Counted from the stretch's first letter, positions 29,411 through 40,290 are shown. The stretch: 64,000 bases of DNA from Modestobacter altitudinis (GCF_005930475.1 NZ_SJEW01000002.1:62001-126000), one strand, 5' to 3'. Program-made: numbers and translations. Notes: generated by a model from the letters alone, not told the origin.

Positions 29411-29898
29411 GCGAGCTCCCCGCCGACGCCCGCGCGGTCGTCGTCACCGCCTCCAACCGCGCCTCGGCCGGGGTCTACCCCGACCGCAGCGGGCAGGCCC
29501 TCGCCGAGGGGCTGCAGTCCCTGGGGTTCACCGTCGACGGCCCGCACGTGTGCCGGGACGACGTCGACGCGCTCGTCGAGGTGCTGCGCGAGGCGGTCGC
29601 GTCCGGCACCGACGTCGTCCTCACCACCGGCGGCACCGGGTTGTCCCCCACCGACGTCACGCCCGAGGCGACCCGCGTGGTGCTCGAGCGGGAGGCCCCC
29701 GGCATCGCCGAGGCCGTGCGCCGGTACGGCGAGCCGAGCGTCCCCACCTCGGTGTTGTCCCGCGGCACGGCCGGGACGGCGGGCCGGACGCTGATCGTGA
29801 ACCTGCCCGGCTCCACCGGCGGCGTCCGCGACGGGCTGGCGGTACTCGGCCCGCTGCTCCCGCACGTGGTCAGCCAGCTCCGCGGCGGCGACCACTGA
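29407..29898 (+). CDS. mogA: MogA/MoaB-family molybdopterin adenylyltransferase
   Basis: A 163-residue MoCF-binding domain protein that adenylates molybdopterin before metal insertion. VVVTASNRASAGVYPDRSG, VLTTGGTGLSPTDVTPEATR and the end NLPGSTGGVRDGLAVLGPLL are family motifs. GTG 29407 overlaps the moaC stop as GTGA. Whether it is functionally MogA or MoaB cannot be told from sequence. Its stop codon lies in the left arm of the terminator at 29895-29944. Confidence 0.92.
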   Translation: MSELPADARAVVVTASNRASAGVYPDRSGQALAEGLQSLGFTVDGPHVCRDDVDALVEVLREAVASGTDVVLTTGGTGLSPTDVTPEATRVVLEREAPGIAEAVRRYGEPSVPTSVLSRGTAGTAGRTLIVNLPGSTGGVRDGLAVLGPLLPHVVSQLRGGDH

Positions 29899-29944
29899 GT
29901 GGAGTGCCACGGCGCGCTCTCCGCGCCCGTGGCACTCCACTCAG
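29895..29944. terminator. 18 bp convergent terminator containing both stop codons
   Basis: Arms CTGAGTGGAGTGCCACGG (29895-29912) and its perfect complement (29927-29944); the 14 nt loop can pair further (GCGCG/CGCGC). The mogA TGA (29896-29898) and the fdhD stop (29941-29943) lie at mirror positions in the arms. Confidence 0.85.
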
Positions 29945-30768
29945 TCCAGCACCAGGCGTTCGGGGTGGGTGTAGACGTTGCAGCCGTCGCCGCGGAGGAA
30001 GCCGATCAGGGTGATGCCGACGTCGGCGGCCAGCTCCACCGCCAGCGAGCTGGGGGCGGACACCGCGGCCAGCACCGGCACCGCGGCCATCGCCGCCTTC
30101 TGGGTCAGCTCGAACGACGACCGCCCGCTCACCATCAGCACGTGCCCGGCCAGCGGGACCCGGCCCTCGCGGACCGCGTCGCCGACGACCTTGTCCACCG
30201 CGTTGTGCCGGCCGACGTCCTCCCGCAGCGCGACGAGGTCGCCGTCGGCGGTGAACAGGCCGGCGGCGTGCAGCCCACCGGTCTTGTCGAAGACCTGCTG
30301 GGCGGCGCGCAGCCGGTCGGGCAACGCGAGCAGGGTCTCCAGCGACAGGCGGGTGTCGTCCGCGCGGACGTCGTAGGCGGTCTTCGTGCGGATTGCGTCG
30401 ATGCTCGCCTTGCCGCACACCCCGCAGGAGCTCGAGGTGTAGAAGTTCCGGTCCAGCGCGGTGTCCGGCGTCTCGACGCCGGGGGCGAGGTCGACGTCGA
30501 CCACGTTGTAGGTGTTCCGCCCCTCGTCGTCGACCGAGTTGCAGTACCGCAGCCCGGCGATGTCGGCGGCCGAGGCGATGACCCCCTCGGTGGCGAGGAA
30601 GCCGTGCACCAGGTCGAAGTCGTCACCCGGGGTGCGCATCGTCACGGCGAGCGGGGTGCCGCCGAGCCGGATCTCCAGCGGCTCCTCGGCGGCGACCGTG
30701 TCCGGACGTCGGGTGTGCACGGGCCCACGGATGCGCAGCACCGGGGTGCGGCTGGTGACTCTTCCCAC
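29941..30768 (-). CDS. fdhD: Formate dehydrogenase accessory sulfurtransferase FdhD
   Basis: A 275-residue protein that delivers sulfur to the molybdenum cofactor of formate dehydrogenases. The catalytic Cys-x-x-Cys is in FYTSSSCGVCGKASID; other motifs are TPGDDFDLVHGFLATEG, REDVGRHNAVDKVVG and LMVSGRSSFELTQKA. GTG 30768 is the best start; upstream in-frame sequence is Pro/Arg-rich. Its presence implies a formate dehydrogenase elsewhere in the genome. Divergent from mobA by 41 nt. Confidence 0.94.
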   Translation of the reverse strand: MGRVTSRTPVLRIRGPVHTRRPDTVAAEEPLEIRLGGTPLAVTMRTPGDDFDLVHGFLATEGVIASAADIAGLRYCNSVDDEGRNTYNVVDVDLAPGVETPDTALDRNFYTSSSCGVCGKASIDAIRTKTAYDVRADDTRLSLETLLALPDRLRAAQQVFDKTGGLHAAGLFTADGDLVALREDVGRHNAVDKVVGDAVREGRVPLAGHVLMVSGRSSFELTQKAAMAAVPVLAAVSAPSSLAVELAADVGITLIGFLRGDGCNVYTHPERLVLD

Positions 30769-30809
30769 GCAGCCGACGGTACTCACCGGTAGCGCCCTAC
30801 CGTTCCCGC

Positions 30810-31409
30810 ATGAGCTCGCTGCCCCCCTTCGCCGCGGTCGTCCTGGCCGGCGGCCGGGCGGCCCGGCTGGGCGGCCGGCCGAAGCCGCAGCTGGAGGTCG
30901 GCGGCCGCACCATGCTCGACAGCGTCCTGGCCGCCCTGGACGGCGCCGTCCCCCGCGTCGTCGTCGGGCCCCCGCAGCCGGTGCCGACCGGCGTGCTGCT
31001 GGTCCGGGAGTCCCCGCCCGGCGGCGGGCCGGTCCCCGCGCTGGCCGCAGGTCTGGCCGCCGCCGGGGACGCCGAGGTCGTCGCGGTGCTCGCCGCCGAC
31101 CTCCCGTTCGTGACCGTCGACGTGGTGACGGCCCTGCGCGAGCGGCTGACCGGCGATGGGGTGCTCGTCGTCGACGACACCGGCCGCGACCAACTGCTGC
31201 TCGGTGTCTGGAGCACCCCCGTGCTCCGTGCCGCGACCGCCGGCGCGCGCCCGCACGCCCCGCTGCGCGGCGTGCTCGCCCCGCTGGCGGTCCGCCGCTA
31301 CCGGCCCGCCGTCGCACCGGACCACCCCGCCCCGTGGACGGACTGCGACACCCCGGTCGAGCTGGCCCGGGCGAGGGCGCACACCGTGCGGCCTCCCGCG
31401 GACGGCTGA
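30810..31409 (+). CDS. mobA: Molybdenum cofactor guanylyltransferase MobA-like
   Basis: A 199-residue NTP-transferase. The nucleotide-binding loop AAVVLAGGRAARLGGRPKPQ (8-27) and VLAADLPFVTVDVV are typical of MobA, which attaches GMP to molybdopterin to form the guanine dinucleotide cofactor used by formate dehydrogenases. WTDCDTPVEL near the end is also family-like. Fits the fdhD neighbour functionally. ATG 30810. Confidence 0.85.
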   Translation: MSSLPPFAAVVLAGGRAARLGGRPKPQLEVGGRTMLDSVLAALDGAVPRVVVGPPQPVPTGVLLVRESPPGGGPVPALAAGLAAAGDAEVVAVLAADLPFVTVDVVTALRERLTGDGVLVVDDTGRDQLLLGVWSTPVLRAATAGARPHAPLRGVLAPLAVRRYRPAVAPDHPAPWTDCDTPVELARARAHTVRPPADG

Positions 31410-31455
31410 GCCCCCAGGGGTGTTGCTCGGGACGCCGGTGGGGTAGGCCGGTGCC

Positions 31456-32118
31456 ATGCGCGTCGTCATCGCAGGAGCCCATGGCCAGGTCGCCCGCCGG
31501 CTGGGCCGGTTGCTCAGCAGCCGGGGCGACTCCGTCGCCGGCATCGTCCGGAACCCCGACCACCGCGCGGACCTGGAGTCCGACGGGGTGGAACCGGTCG
31601 TCCTCGACCTGGAGCAGGCATCGGTCGAGGACGTTGCCGCCGTCGTCCGGGGAGCCGACGCGGTCGTGTTCGCGGCGGGCGGCGGACCCAGCAGCGGGGT
31701 CGAGCGCAAGCACACCGTCGACCGCGGCGCGGCGCTGCTGCTGGCCGACGCGGCGGAGGCCGCCGGTGTCCGCCCGTACCTGCTCGTCTCCTCCATGGGG
31801 GTCGAGCAGGCCCGCCAGGGCACGCCGCCGGGCATGGACCGGCAGTTCGCCGCCTACCTGCAGGCCAAGCTGGCCGCCGAGGACCACGTCCTGCCGCGCC
31901 CCGCTCTCGACACGACCATCGTGCGACCGGGCGGACTGACCGACGACCCGGGCACGGGCCGGGTGACGCTGCGGCACGGCGTCGACCGCGGACAGGTCCC
32001 GCGGGACGACGTCGCTGCCGTGCTCGCCGAGGTGCTGGCCGCCGGGAAGTGGGGCGAGGTGGTCGAGCTGGTCAGCGGGGACACCCCGATCGCCGAGGCG
32101 GTCGCCGCTCTCCCCTGA
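31456..32118 (+). CDS. NAD(P)-binding SDR/NmrA-like protein
   Basis: A 220-residue Rossmann protein of the atypical short-chain dehydrogenase group. MRVVIAGAHGQVARRLGRLL carries a modified glycine-rich dinucleotide motif, and YLLVSSMGVEQA and YLQAKLAAEDHVL correspond to the active-site region (a Tyr/Lys pair is present). IVRPGGLTDDPGTGRV is common in NAD(P)H-binding epimerase-like proteins. Substrate unknown. Ends in a convergent terminator with truA. Confidence 0.82.
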   Translation: MRVVIAGAHGQVARRLGRLLSSRGDSVAGIVRNPDHRADLESDGVEPVVLDLEQASVEDVAAVVRGADAVVFAAGGGPSSGVERKHTVDRGAALLLADAAEAAGVRPYLLVSSMGVEQARQGTPPGMDRQFAAYLQAKLAAEDHVLPRPALDTTIVRPGGLTDDPGTGRVTLRHGVDRGQVPRDDVAAVLAEVLAAGKWGEVVELVSGDTPIAEAVAALP

Positions 32119-32151
32119 GGGCCATGTCGGCCACCATGGCCCGCTGAGGGG
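32112..32151. terminator. Convergent terminator between SDR gene and truA
   Basis: GGGCCATG (32119-32126) pairs with CATGGCCC (32135-32142). An outer CCCC/GGGG (32112-32115, 32148-32151) extends the stem. The SDR stop (32116-32118) lies inside the structure; the truA stop begins at 32152, just outside it. Confidence 0.65.
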
Positions 32152-32997
32152 TCAGCTGCGCCTGGCCCGGGTGACCAGGGCGCGAGCGGCCAGGTCGTCG
32201 TCCGGCGGGTAGTCGACCCGGACGAGGGTGAGCCCGCCGGCCGGCGCGACAGGGACGTCGTTGGCCCGGCTGGTCATCGCCAGCAGGGAGGCGGGCCAGC
32301 CGGCCGGACGACGACCCTCGCCGACAGCGATGAGTGCCCCCACCAGGCTGCGCACCATCGAGTGGCAGAACGCGTCGGCCGAGGCCTGCACCTCGATGAC
32401 CGCACCCTCCCGGCACACGTCCAGGTCGAGCAGGGTGCGGATGGTGGTGGCGCCCTCCCGCCGGCGGCAGAAGGCCGCGAAGTCGTGCTGGCCGAGCAGC
32501 AGCGCCGCGGCCACCCGCATCGCGGAGGCGTCCAGCCGGCGCGGCCAGGCGGCCGTGTCCGCCCGGCGCAGCGGCGGCGGCCCGGAGTCGGCGTCGGTCA
32601 GCCGGTAGACGTAGTGCCGGGCGAGGGCGGCGAAGCGGGCGTCGAACTCGGGGCGGACCACCCGGGCGCCGGTGACGGCGACGTCCGCCGGCAGGACGCC
32701 GCGCAGCCGCCTGAGCAACCGGCTCTCGTGCGCGGCGAACAGCTCGGCGGGGAGGTCGGTGTGCGCCACCTGACCGACGGCGTGGACACCTGCGTCGGTG
32801 CGCCCGGCCACGGTGAGGTCCACGTCGTGCCGCAGCACCGTCGCCAGCCCCAGCTCCAGCTCGCCCTGGACGGTGCGCTGACCGGGCTGGCGGGCCCAAC
32901 CGTGCAGCGCGGTGCCGTCGTAGCTGACCTCCAGCCGGACGCGGACGAGCCCGCCACCGGTGCCGGTGGCGGGCTCGTCGATGTGCAGGTGCTCCAT
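32152..32997 (-). CDS. truA: tRNA pseudouridine(38-40) synthase TruA
   Basis: A 281-residue enzyme. The catalytic Asp68 is in [35 protein letters not shown] and [19 protein letters not shown] are family motifs. ATG 32997 starts 28 nt after rplQ, so it is the distal gene of the alpha operon, as in other actinobacteria. A GTG near 32943 is a possible shorter start. Confidence 0.95.
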   Translation of the reverse strand: MEHLHIDEPATGTGGGLVRVRLEVSYDGTALHGWARQPGQRTVQGELELGLATVLRHDVDLTVAGRTDAGVHAVGQVAHTDLPAELFAAHESRLLRRLRGVLPADVAVTGARVVRPEFDARFAALARHYVYRLTDADSGPPPLRRADTAAWPRRLDASAMRVAAALLLGQHDFAAFCRRREGATTIRTLLDLDVCREGAVIEVQASADAFCHSMVRSLVGALIAVGEGRRPAGWPASLLAMTSRANDVPVAPAGGLTLVRVDYPPDDDLAARALVTRARRS

Positions 32998-33025
32998 GGA
33001 GCTGACCGTCAGGAGACGGTCGAGG

Positions 33026-33820
33026 TCACTTGGGGTCGACCTCGGGCTCGCCGCCGGGGGCCTGGACGCCGGCGGTCGCGGCGTCGCTGAGCTCGGCGGC
33101 CTCCACCTCGGCAGCGGCAGCGGCGGCCACGTCCGGGCTGAGGCCGGGGTCGTCGACGACGGCCAGGTTCTCCGAGGTCGGCTCCGGGGTGACGTTGCCG
33201 TCGTCCTGACGGTCACCGTCGGGGTTGTAGACGTCGGTGACGACGGCCTGACCCTCCGCGAGCCCCTCGGCGTCGGCCACGACGGCCGGGCTGGTGTCGC
33301 CACCCGGGCCGGTGGTGACGTCGGTGTCGACCAGGCCGGGCTCGGTCGCGTCGGCGGTGACCTCACCGGCGGCGGAAGCGCCACCGGCACCGACGGCGGA
33401 CGCACCGGCGAACCGGGTGCCACGGGCGCGCTCGGCCTCGCCGACGGCCTGCTGGGCCACCGTCTGGGCCTCGACGAGCTCGATGACGGCCATCGGCGCG
33501 TTGTCGCCCTTGCGCGGACCGACCTTGACGATGCGCGTGTAGCCACCGGGCCGGTTCTCGTAGCGCGGGCCGATGTCGGCGAACAGGTGGTGGACGACGT
33601 CCTTGTCGCGGATCACCGTCATCACCTGCCGGCGGGCGTGCAGGTCACCGCGCTTGGCGAAGGTCACCAGCTTCTCGGCGTACGGGCGCAGCCGCTTGGC
33701 CTTGGCCTCGGTGGTGGTGATCCGCCCGTGCTCGAACAGCGAGGTGGCCAGGTTGGCCAGCATCAGCCGCTCGTGCGCGGGGGACCCGCCGAGACGGGGA
33801 CCCTTGGTGGGGGTGGGCAT
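33026..33820 (-). CDS. rplQ: 50S ribosomal protein L17 with long acidic C-terminal extension
   Basis: 264 residues, against about 120-190 usual. Residues 1-120 are canonical L17 ([60 protein letters not shown]). The remaining about 140 residues are Ala/Asp/Glu/Gly/Val-rich without hydrophobic core pattern, so likely disordered and acidic. Actinobacterial L17 often has some tail, but this is long. It lies between rpoA and truA. Confidence 0.96.
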   Translation of the reverse strand: MPTPTKGPRLGGSPAHERLMLANLATSLFEHGRITTTEAKAKRLRPYAEKLVTFAKRGDLHARRQVMTVIRDKDVVHHLFADIGPRYENRPGGYTRIVKVGPRKGDNAPMAVIELVEAQTVAQQAVGEAERARGTRFAGASAVGAGGASAAGEVTADATEPGLVDTDVTTGPGGDTSPAVVADAEGLAEGQAVVTDVYNPDGDRQDDGNVTPEPTSENLAVVDDPGLSPDVAAAAAAEVEAAELSDAATAGVQAPGGEPEVDPK

Positions 33821-33927
33821 GTCGGTCCTTCCTCAGGCGGCCGGGCGGGCGTGTGCCGGCTGCGTCGTCCATCGCGGTGGTGCAGGGTGCGGTGCTGCGT
33901 TCGGGACCAGTGTGGCGGGCCCGAGGT

Positions 33928-33986
33928 GGCCCCGCTGCCGGGCCCCACCGCGAGCGTGCGAGCGGTGGGGGGCAGCGGGGTCCTTC
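33928..33986 (-). repeat. Stop-proximal palindromic repeat, copy B (after rpoA)
   Basis: Outer arms GGCCCCGCTGCC and GGCAGCGGGGTCC; inner stem CCCCACCGC/GCGGTGGGG around GAGCGTGCGA. In the rpoA direction GAAGGACC begins 2 nt after the TGA. It lies in the 167 nt gap before rplQ, inside the alpha operon. Confidence 0.85.
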
Positions 33987-33987
33987 T

Positions 33988-35055
33988 TCAGAGCTGCTCG
34001 GTCTCCTGGTACGCGGTCTCGTCGTACGTGGCAGGGTCGCCGTAGCTGGCGTCACCCTGGTACGCGTCGGTCTCGTACCCCTCGTCGTAGCTCTCCACCG
34101 AGGTGGGGACGAACCCGGGCGGGCTGTCCTTGAGCGCCAGGCCCATCGCCGCGAGCTTCAGCTTGACCTCGTCGATCGACTTGGCACCGAAGTTGCGGAT
34201 GTCGAGCAGGTCGGCCTCCGAGCGGGTGACGAGCTCCCCGACGGTGTGCACACCCTCGCGCTTGAGGCAGTTGTAGGACCGGACGGTGAGGTCCATGTCC
34301 TCGATCGGCATCGAGAAGTTCGCGATGTCGGCGGCCTCGGACGGGCTCGGACCGACCTCGATGCCCTCGGCGTCGACGTTCAGCTCGCGCAGCAGACCGA
34401 AGAGCTCGACGAGGGTGGAGCCGGCGCTGGCGATCGCGTCGCGGGGCTCCATCGACGGCTTGGTCTCGACGTCGACGACCAGGCGGTCGAAGTCGGTGCG
34501 CTGCTCGACGCGGGTGGCCTCGACGGCGTAGGTCACCTTCAGCACCGGGGAGTAGATCGAGTCGACGGGGATGCGACCGATCTCCTGGCCGGGCTGCTTG
34601 TTCTGGGTGGCCGGCACGTAGCCGCGGCCGCGCTCGACGACCAGCTCGATCTCGAGCCGGCCCTTCGCGTTCAGCGTGGCGATGTGCAGGTCGGGGTTGT
34701 GCACCTCGACACCGGCCGGGGGCGCGATGTCGGCGGCGGTGACCTCACCCGGGCCCTGCTTGCGCAGGTACATGGTCACCGGCTCGTCGGAGTCGGAGCT
34801 GACCACGAGGCCCTTGAGGTTCAGGATGACCTCGGTGACGTCCTCCTTGACGCCCGGCACGGTGGTGAACTCGTGCAGGGTGCCCTCGATGCGGATGCTG
34901 GTGACAGCAGCGCCGGGGATCGAGGACAGCAGGGTGCGACGCAGCGAGTTGCCGAGGGTGTAACCGAAGCCCGGCTCGAGCGGCTCGATGACGAACCGTG
35001 AGCGCTGGGCGTCGATGGTCTCCTCGGTGAGGGTCGGACGCTGTGCGATGAGCAT
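33988..35055 (-). CDS. rpoA: RNA polymerase alpha subunit
   Basis: 355 residues. The N-terminal assembly domain (about 1-230) includes [20 protein letters not shown] and [22 protein letters not shown]. The C-terminal domain (about 245-315) contains the DNA- and activator-contacting helices ([39 protein letters not shown]). An acidic Tyr-rich tail of about 35 residues follows ([17 protein letters not shown]). ATG 35055; between rpsD and rplQ. Confidence 0.98.
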   Translation of the reverse strand: MLIAQRPTLTEETIDAQRSRFVIEPLEPGFGYTLGNSLRRTLLSSIPGAAVTSIRIEGTLHEFTTVPGVKEDVTEVILNLKGLVVSSDSDEPVTMYLRKQGPGEVTAADIAPPAGVEVHNPDLHIATLNAKGRLEIELVVERGRGYVPATQNKQPGQEIGRIPVDSIYSPVLKVTYAVEATRVEQRTDFDRLVVDVETKPSMEPRDAIASAGSTLVELFGLLRELNVDAEGIEVGPSPSEAADIANFSMPIEDMDLTVRSYNCLKREGVHTVGELVTRSEADLLDIRNFGAKSIDEVKLKLAAMGLALKDSPPGFVPTSVESYDEGYETDAYQGDASYGDPATYDETAYQETEQL

Positions 35056-35150
35056 GGTGGATCTCCTTCGTGTCCTCCGGCGACCGCCATATGACGCCGT
35101 GAGGGGGGTGGTGCCGGCGGGGCGGACATCGGTCCACCCGCCCCGCCTTC

Positions 35151-35209
35151 GGCCCCCCTGCAGGGTCCTACCGCGAGCTTGCGAGCGGTGGGGGGCAGGG
35201 GGGTCCTTC
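35151..35209 (-). repeat. Stop-proximal palindromic repeat, copy C (after rpsD)
   Basis: Outer arms GGCCCCCCTGC and GCAGGGGGGTCC; inner TACCGC/GCGGTG around GAGCTTGCGA. GAAGGACC starts 2 nt after the rpsD stop (TAA, then CA). It sits in the 156 nt rpsD-rpoA gap. Confidence 0.85.
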
Positions 35210-35211
35210 TG

Positions 35212-35838
35212 TTACTTGGAGTAGAGCTCCACGATCAGCTGCTCCTGGACCGGGGTGTCGATCACCTGACGGGCCGGGATGTTGTGCACCAGGACCCGCA
35301 GCTGGGAGGTGATGACCTCCAGCCACGGCGGCACCGGCCGCTGCCCGGCGCGGGCCTGGGCGAGCTGGAACGGGACCATCTCGACGGACTTCGCCGACAC
35401 CTCGACGATGTCGTTCGCGGTCACGCGGTAGGACGGGATGTCCACCTTGCGACCGTTGACCCTGATGTGGCCGTGGCGCACGAACTGGCGCGCCATGTCC
35501 CGGGTCTCGGCGAAGCCGGCCCGGTAGACCACGTTGTCGAGGCGGGACTCGAGGATCTGCAGCAGGACCTCACCGGTCTTGCCCGACTTCTTGTTCGCCT
35601 CTTCGTAGTAGCCGCGGAACTGCTTCTCCAGCACGCCGTAGATGCGGCGGGCCTTCTGCTTCTCGCGGAGCTGGAGCAGGTACTCGCTGTCCTTGGTGCG
35701 ACCCCGGCCGTGCTCGCCCGGCGGGTAGGGCCGGATCTCGATCGGGCACTTCGGGGACTCGCACTTGCTGCCCTTGAGGAACAGCTTCATCTTCTCGCGC
35801 CGACACATGCGGCAGTCGGGTCCGGTGTAACGGGCCAC
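35212..35838 (-). CDS. rpsD: 30S ribosomal protein S4
   Basis: A 208-residue 16S rRNA-binding assembly initiator. The N-terminus MARYTGPDCRMCRREKMKLF retains two cysteines (a further one near CESPKCP), a zinc-site remnant seen in several S4 proteins. The S4 RNA-binding domain holds RLDNVVYRAGFAETRDMARQ and HGHIRVNGRKVDIPS. Follows rpsK. Confidence 0.97.
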   Translation of the reverse strand: MARYTGPDCRMCRREKMKLFLKGSKCESPKCPIEIRPYPPGEHGRGRTKDSEYLLQLREKQKARRIYGVLEKQFRGYYEEANKKSGKTGEVLLQILESRLDNVVYRAGFAETRDMARQFVRHGHIRVNGRKVDIPSYRVTANDIVEVSAKSVEMVPFQLAQARAGQRPVPPWLEVITSQLRVLVHNIPARQVIDTPVQEQLIVELYSK

Positions 35839-35873
35839 GTCAAATACTCCTGTTTCGTCTCGTCAGTGACCGG

Positions 35874-36281
35874 TCAGACCCGGCGGCGCTTCTTGGGGCG
35901 GCAGCCGTTGTGCGGCTGCGGCGTCACGTCCTGGATCTGCCCGACCTCGAGGCCGGTGGCCTGCAGGGAGCGGATCGCGGTCTCGCGACCGGAGCCCGGG
36001 CCCTTCACGAAGACGTCGACCTTGCGCATGCCGTGCTCCTGGGCCTTGCGCGCAGCGTTCTCCGCAGCCATCTGCGCCGCGAACGGCGTGGACTTGCGGG
36101 AGCCCTTGAACCCGACGTGCCCGGCGGACGCCCAGCTGATCACGTTGCCCGTGGGGTCGGTGATCGACACGATCGTGTTGTTGAAGGTGCTCTTGATGTG
36201 CGCCGCGCCGTGGGCGACGTTCTTCTTCTCCTTGCGGCGCACCTTCTTGGTGCCAGCTGCCGCGCGAGCCCTGGGAGGCAT
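35874..36281 (-). CDS. rpsK: 30S ribosomal protein S11
   Basis: A 135-residue platform protein of the small subunit. [39 protein letters not shown] and the end [18 protein letters not shown] are diagnostic. ATG 36281 gives [20 protein letters not shown], the actinobacterial basic N-terminus. The rpsM-rpsK gap is about 104 nt. Confidence 0.97.
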   Translation of the reverse strand: MPPRARAAAGTKKVRRKEKKNVAHGAAHIKSTFNNTIVSITDPTGNVISWASAGHVGFKGSRKSTPFAAQMAAENAARKAQEHGMRKVDVFVKGPGSGRETAIRSLQATGLEVGQIQDVTPQPHNGCRPKKRRRV

Positions 36282-36385
36282 CTCTCTCCGGTCTGAGTCT
36301 GTGTTCGTGGCCTGGGTGGTGCAGGTGCAGGCACACCGCCGATCCGGCCCTCTCGGACCTGCGGCGGTGCGCCGTCAAGCGTGGG

Positions 36386-36760
36386 TCAGCGGGCCTTCTT
36401 CTTGCCCGCGATGGTCTTGCGCGGGCCCTTGCTCGAGCGCGCGTTCGTCTTGGTGCGCTGCCCGTGCACCGGGAGACCGCGGCGGTGCCGGATCCCCTGG
36501 TAGCAGCCGATCTCCACCTTGCGGCGGATGTCGGCGGCCACCTCGCGGCGCAGGTCGCCCTCGACGCGGAAGTGCTCGTCGATGTAGTCGCGCAGCTTGA
36601 GCAGGTCCTCGTCGGACAGGTCCTTGGCGCGCAGGTCCGGGCTGACGCCCGTCGCGGCCAGGGTCGCCTTGGCCGAGGTCGGCCCGATCCCGTAGATGTA
36701 GGTGAGTGCGATCTCCATCCGCTTCTCGCGGGGGAGGTCGACGCCAGCCAGACGTGCCAT
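36386..36760 (-). CDS. rpsM: 30S ribosomal protein S13
   Basis: A 124-residue protein contacting tRNA and the large subunit. ATG 36760 gives [40 protein letters not shown] and the basic tail [20 protein letters not shown] are typical. 14 nt after rpmJ. Confidence 0.97.
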   Translation of the reverse strand: MARLAGVDLPREKRMEIALTYIYGIGPTSAKATLAATGVSPDLRAKDLSDEDLLKLRDYIDEHFRVEGDLRREVAADIRRKVEIGCYQGIRHRRGLPVHGQRTKTNARSSKGPRKTIAGKKKAR

Positions 36761-36774
36761 GTTCAGGTACTCCC

Positions 36775-36888
36775 TCAGCCCTGGCGCTGCTTGTGCCGGG
36801 CGTTCTCGCAGATGACCATGACCCGGCCGTGCCGGCGGATCACCTTGCACTTGTCACAGATCTTCTTCACCGACGGCTGGACCTTCAC
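36775..36888 (-). CDS. rpmJ: 50S ribosomal protein L36
   Basis: A 37-residue zinc-ribbon protein: [20 protein letters not shown] then [15 protein letters not shown]. Zinc ligands Cys11, Cys14, Cys27 and His32 are all present (C+ form). GTG 36888 gives the canonical length; an in-frame ATG at 36903 would add five residues. Confidence 0.96.
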   Translation of the reverse strand: MKVQPSVKKICDKCKVIRRHGRVMVICENARHKQRQG

Positions 36889-36955
36889 CGGTGCCGCCCT
36901 CATTCCTGTAGATCGAGCGCCGGCTCCAGCCCCTCGGGGCACGTCCGGCGGTGGG

Positions 36956-37177
36956 TTACTTGTAGCGGTAGACGATGCGCCCACGGGTCAGGTCGTAGGG
37001 CGAGAGCTCCACGACCACGCGGTCCTCGGGCAGGATGCGGATGTAGTGCTGCCGCATCTTGCCGCTGATGTGGGCGAGCACCCGGTGCCCGTTCTGCAGT
37101 TCGACCCGGAACATCGCGTTGGGAAGCGGCTCGACGACACGACCCTCGACCTCGATGGCCCCGTCCTTCTTTGCCAC
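36956..37177 (-). CDS. infA: Translation initiation factor IF-1
   Basis: A 73-residue S1/OB-fold protein. GTG 37177 gives [40 protein letters not shown] and [16 protein letters not shown] complete the standard length. First gene of the infA-rpmJ-rpsM-rpsK-rpsD-rpoA-rplQ-truA unit, behind a good promoter candidate. Confidence 0.97.
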   Translation of the reverse strand: MAKKDGAIEVEGRVVEPLPNAMFRVELQNGHRVLAHISGKMRQHYIRILPEDRVVVELSPYDLTRGRIVYRYK

Positions 37178-37355
37178 GCCTACACGGCCTCCTCGTTCGA
37201 TCGAACTGCTCGCGCCCATGCCGGAGCCGGCAGGGCGGTCGTACTGGGTTCAGCGCCGGAGATGGCACTGGAGGGGTGGTGCGGGCGATCTCGCAGAGGG
37301 CGCCCGACTCCCTGCGGCCACAGCAGGACGACGGACGGCGCGAACGCCATCGGCC

Positions 37356-37385
37356 ACTGTACTCCCAGGACGACGAGCTCTCCAA
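37356..37385 (-). promoter_or_regulatory. infA (alpha operon) promoter
   Basis: On the minus strand TTGGAG (37380-37385), 18 nt, TACAGT (37356-37361). It lies in the map-infA gap and predicts a leader of about 170 nt before infA. Confidence 0.6.
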
Positions 37386-37409
37386 CCCGGCTCCGGTGAC
37401 CACCACCAC

Positions 37410-37468
37410 GGCCCCGTCGCAGGGACCCGGCGCGAGCGGAGCTCGTGTTGGGGGGCGACGGGGTCCTT
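37410..37468 (-). repeat. Stop-proximal palindromic repeat, copy D (after map)
   Basis: Outer arms GGCCCCGTCGC and GCGACGGGGTCC; loop region GCGAGCGGAGCTCG. It starts 2 nt after the map stop and separates map from the infA promoter. Confidence 0.85.
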
Positions 37469-37470
37469 CC

Positions 37471-38274
37471 TCAGCTGCGGGCAGTGACGCCGAAGGGTGC
37501 GAGACCGGCGACGCCGCCGTCCTCGGCGGTGAGGACCCAGGGGCCCTCGGCAGTGATGGCGACGCTGTGCTCGAAGTGCGCGGCGCGCGACCCGTCCTTG
37601 GTGACGACGGTCCACCCGTCGTCCAGCTCGGCGGTGGCGGGGTCCCCGATGGTCACCATCGGCTCGATCGCCAGCACCAGCCCCGGCACCAGCTTGGGGC
37701 CGCGGCCCGCCCGGCCGTAGTTGAGCACGTGCGGGTCCTGGTGCATCTCGGTGCCGATGCCGTGCCCGCCGTAGTGGTCGACGATGCCGTACCGGTGCTC
37801 GTGCGCCACGATCGACTCCTCGACCGCATGGCTGATGTCGGTCAGCCGCCCGCCGGCGATGGCCTTGGCCAGTCCGGCCCACATCGACTGCTCGGTCACC
37901 GCGAGGAGTTCGGCGTCTCCGGCGGAGGCCTCCCCCACCGTCACGGTCACCGCCGAGTCGCTGTGCCAGCCGGCCAGGACGGCGCCGCAGTCGATGGAGA
38001 TGTTGTCGCCCTCGGCCAGCCTGCGGTCCGGGTCGGGGATGCCGTGCACGACCTCGTCGTTGATCGAGGCGCAGATGGTCCCGGTGAACCCGTGGTAGCC
38101 GAGGAAGTTCGGTACGGCACCTGCGGACCGGATGTGGTCCTCGGCGATGGCGTCGAGCTCGCCGGTGCTCACCCCTGGGCGGACCGCGGCGCGGACGGCC
38201 TTGATGGCCCCGGCCGTGACCAACCCGGAGGCGCGCATCAGCTCGATCTCGTGCGCGGTCTTGATCTGGATCAT
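37471..38274 (-). CDS. map: Type I methionine aminopeptidase
   Basis: A 267-residue metalloenzyme removing N-terminal Met from nascent proteins. Metal ligands: Asp95 (NISIDCG), Asp106 (HSDSAV), His171 (GGHGIG), Glu204 (AIEPM), Glu235 (FEHSV); substrate His77. ATG 38274 has GGAG about 8 nt upstream and starts MIQIKTAHEIELMRASG; an in-frame GTG at 38340 would add 22 residues. secY-adk-map order is standard. Confidence 0.96.
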   Translation of the reverse strand: MIQIKTAHEIELMRASGLVTAGAIKAVRAAVRPGVSTGELDAIAEDHIRSAGAVPNFLGYHGFTGTICASINDEVVHGIPDPDRRLAEGDNISIDCGAVLAGWHSDSAVTVTVGEASAGDAELLAVTEQSMWAGLAKAIAGGRLTDISHAVEESIVAHEHRYGIVDHYGGHGIGTEMHQDPHVLNYGRAGRGPKLVPGLVLAIEPMVTIGDPATAELDDGWTVVTKDGSRAAHFEHSVAITAEGPWVLTAEDGGVAGLAPFGVTARS

Positions 38275-38356
38275 ACGTCCACTCCACTTCGCCAGGAACG
38301 GCAGCCGGGACGCCCACGCGTCGACGCGGTCACCGTGCACCGGGCGACCCGCGCTC

Positions 38357-38979
38357 TCAGTCCTCGGCCTGGTCGCCGGCCGCGTCCTGGGCCAGCGCCT
38401 CGTCGGCCCCGAGCGCCTCGAGGGCGCGGCGGGTCACCTCGTCGATCTCACCGATCGCGTCGATGCGGGCCAGCAGTCCGGCCCGCTCGTAGAACCCCGA
38501 CAGCGGCGCCGTCTGTTCCCGGTAGACCTCCAGGCGGTGCCGGACGGTCTCGGGCTTGTCGTCGTCGCGCTGCACCCACGCGCCGTCCACCAGCATCCGG
38601 CGCCCGGACAGCCGGCGGACCAGCTCGTCCTCGTCGACGACGAGCTCGAGGCAGCAGTCCAGCGCGTGGCCCATCTCGGCCAGCGAGTCACGCAGCTGGT
38701 CGGCCTGGGCGATCGTGCGCGGGAAGCCGTCGAGCAGGAAGCCTGCCTTGGCGTCGGGCTCGGCGAGCCGGTCGGAGACCATCGCCACGGTGATCTCGTC
38801 GGGCACCAGGTCGCCGGCGTCCATGTAGGCCTTCGCCTGCTGGCCCAGCTCGGTCTGCCCGCTCACGTTGGCGCGGAAGATGTCACCGGTGGAGATGGCG
38901 GGCACGGCCAGCCGAGCGGCGATGACCTGGGCCTGGGTCCCCTTGCCCGCTCCGGGAGGGCCCAGCAGCACGACGCGCA

Positions 38980-38980
<1 letters not shown>
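38357..38980 (-). CDS. adk: Adenylate kinase
   Basis: A 207-residue enzyme interconverting ATP + AMP and 2 ADP. The P-loop is [34 protein letters not shown] and [15 protein letters not shown] bind AMP. The lid is of the short type (residues around 125-135) without zinc cysteines. A C-terminal acidic extension of about 20 residues is present. The GTG start overlaps the secY stop by one base (TAGTG). Confidence 0.96.
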
Positions 38981-40290
<1,310 letters not shown>

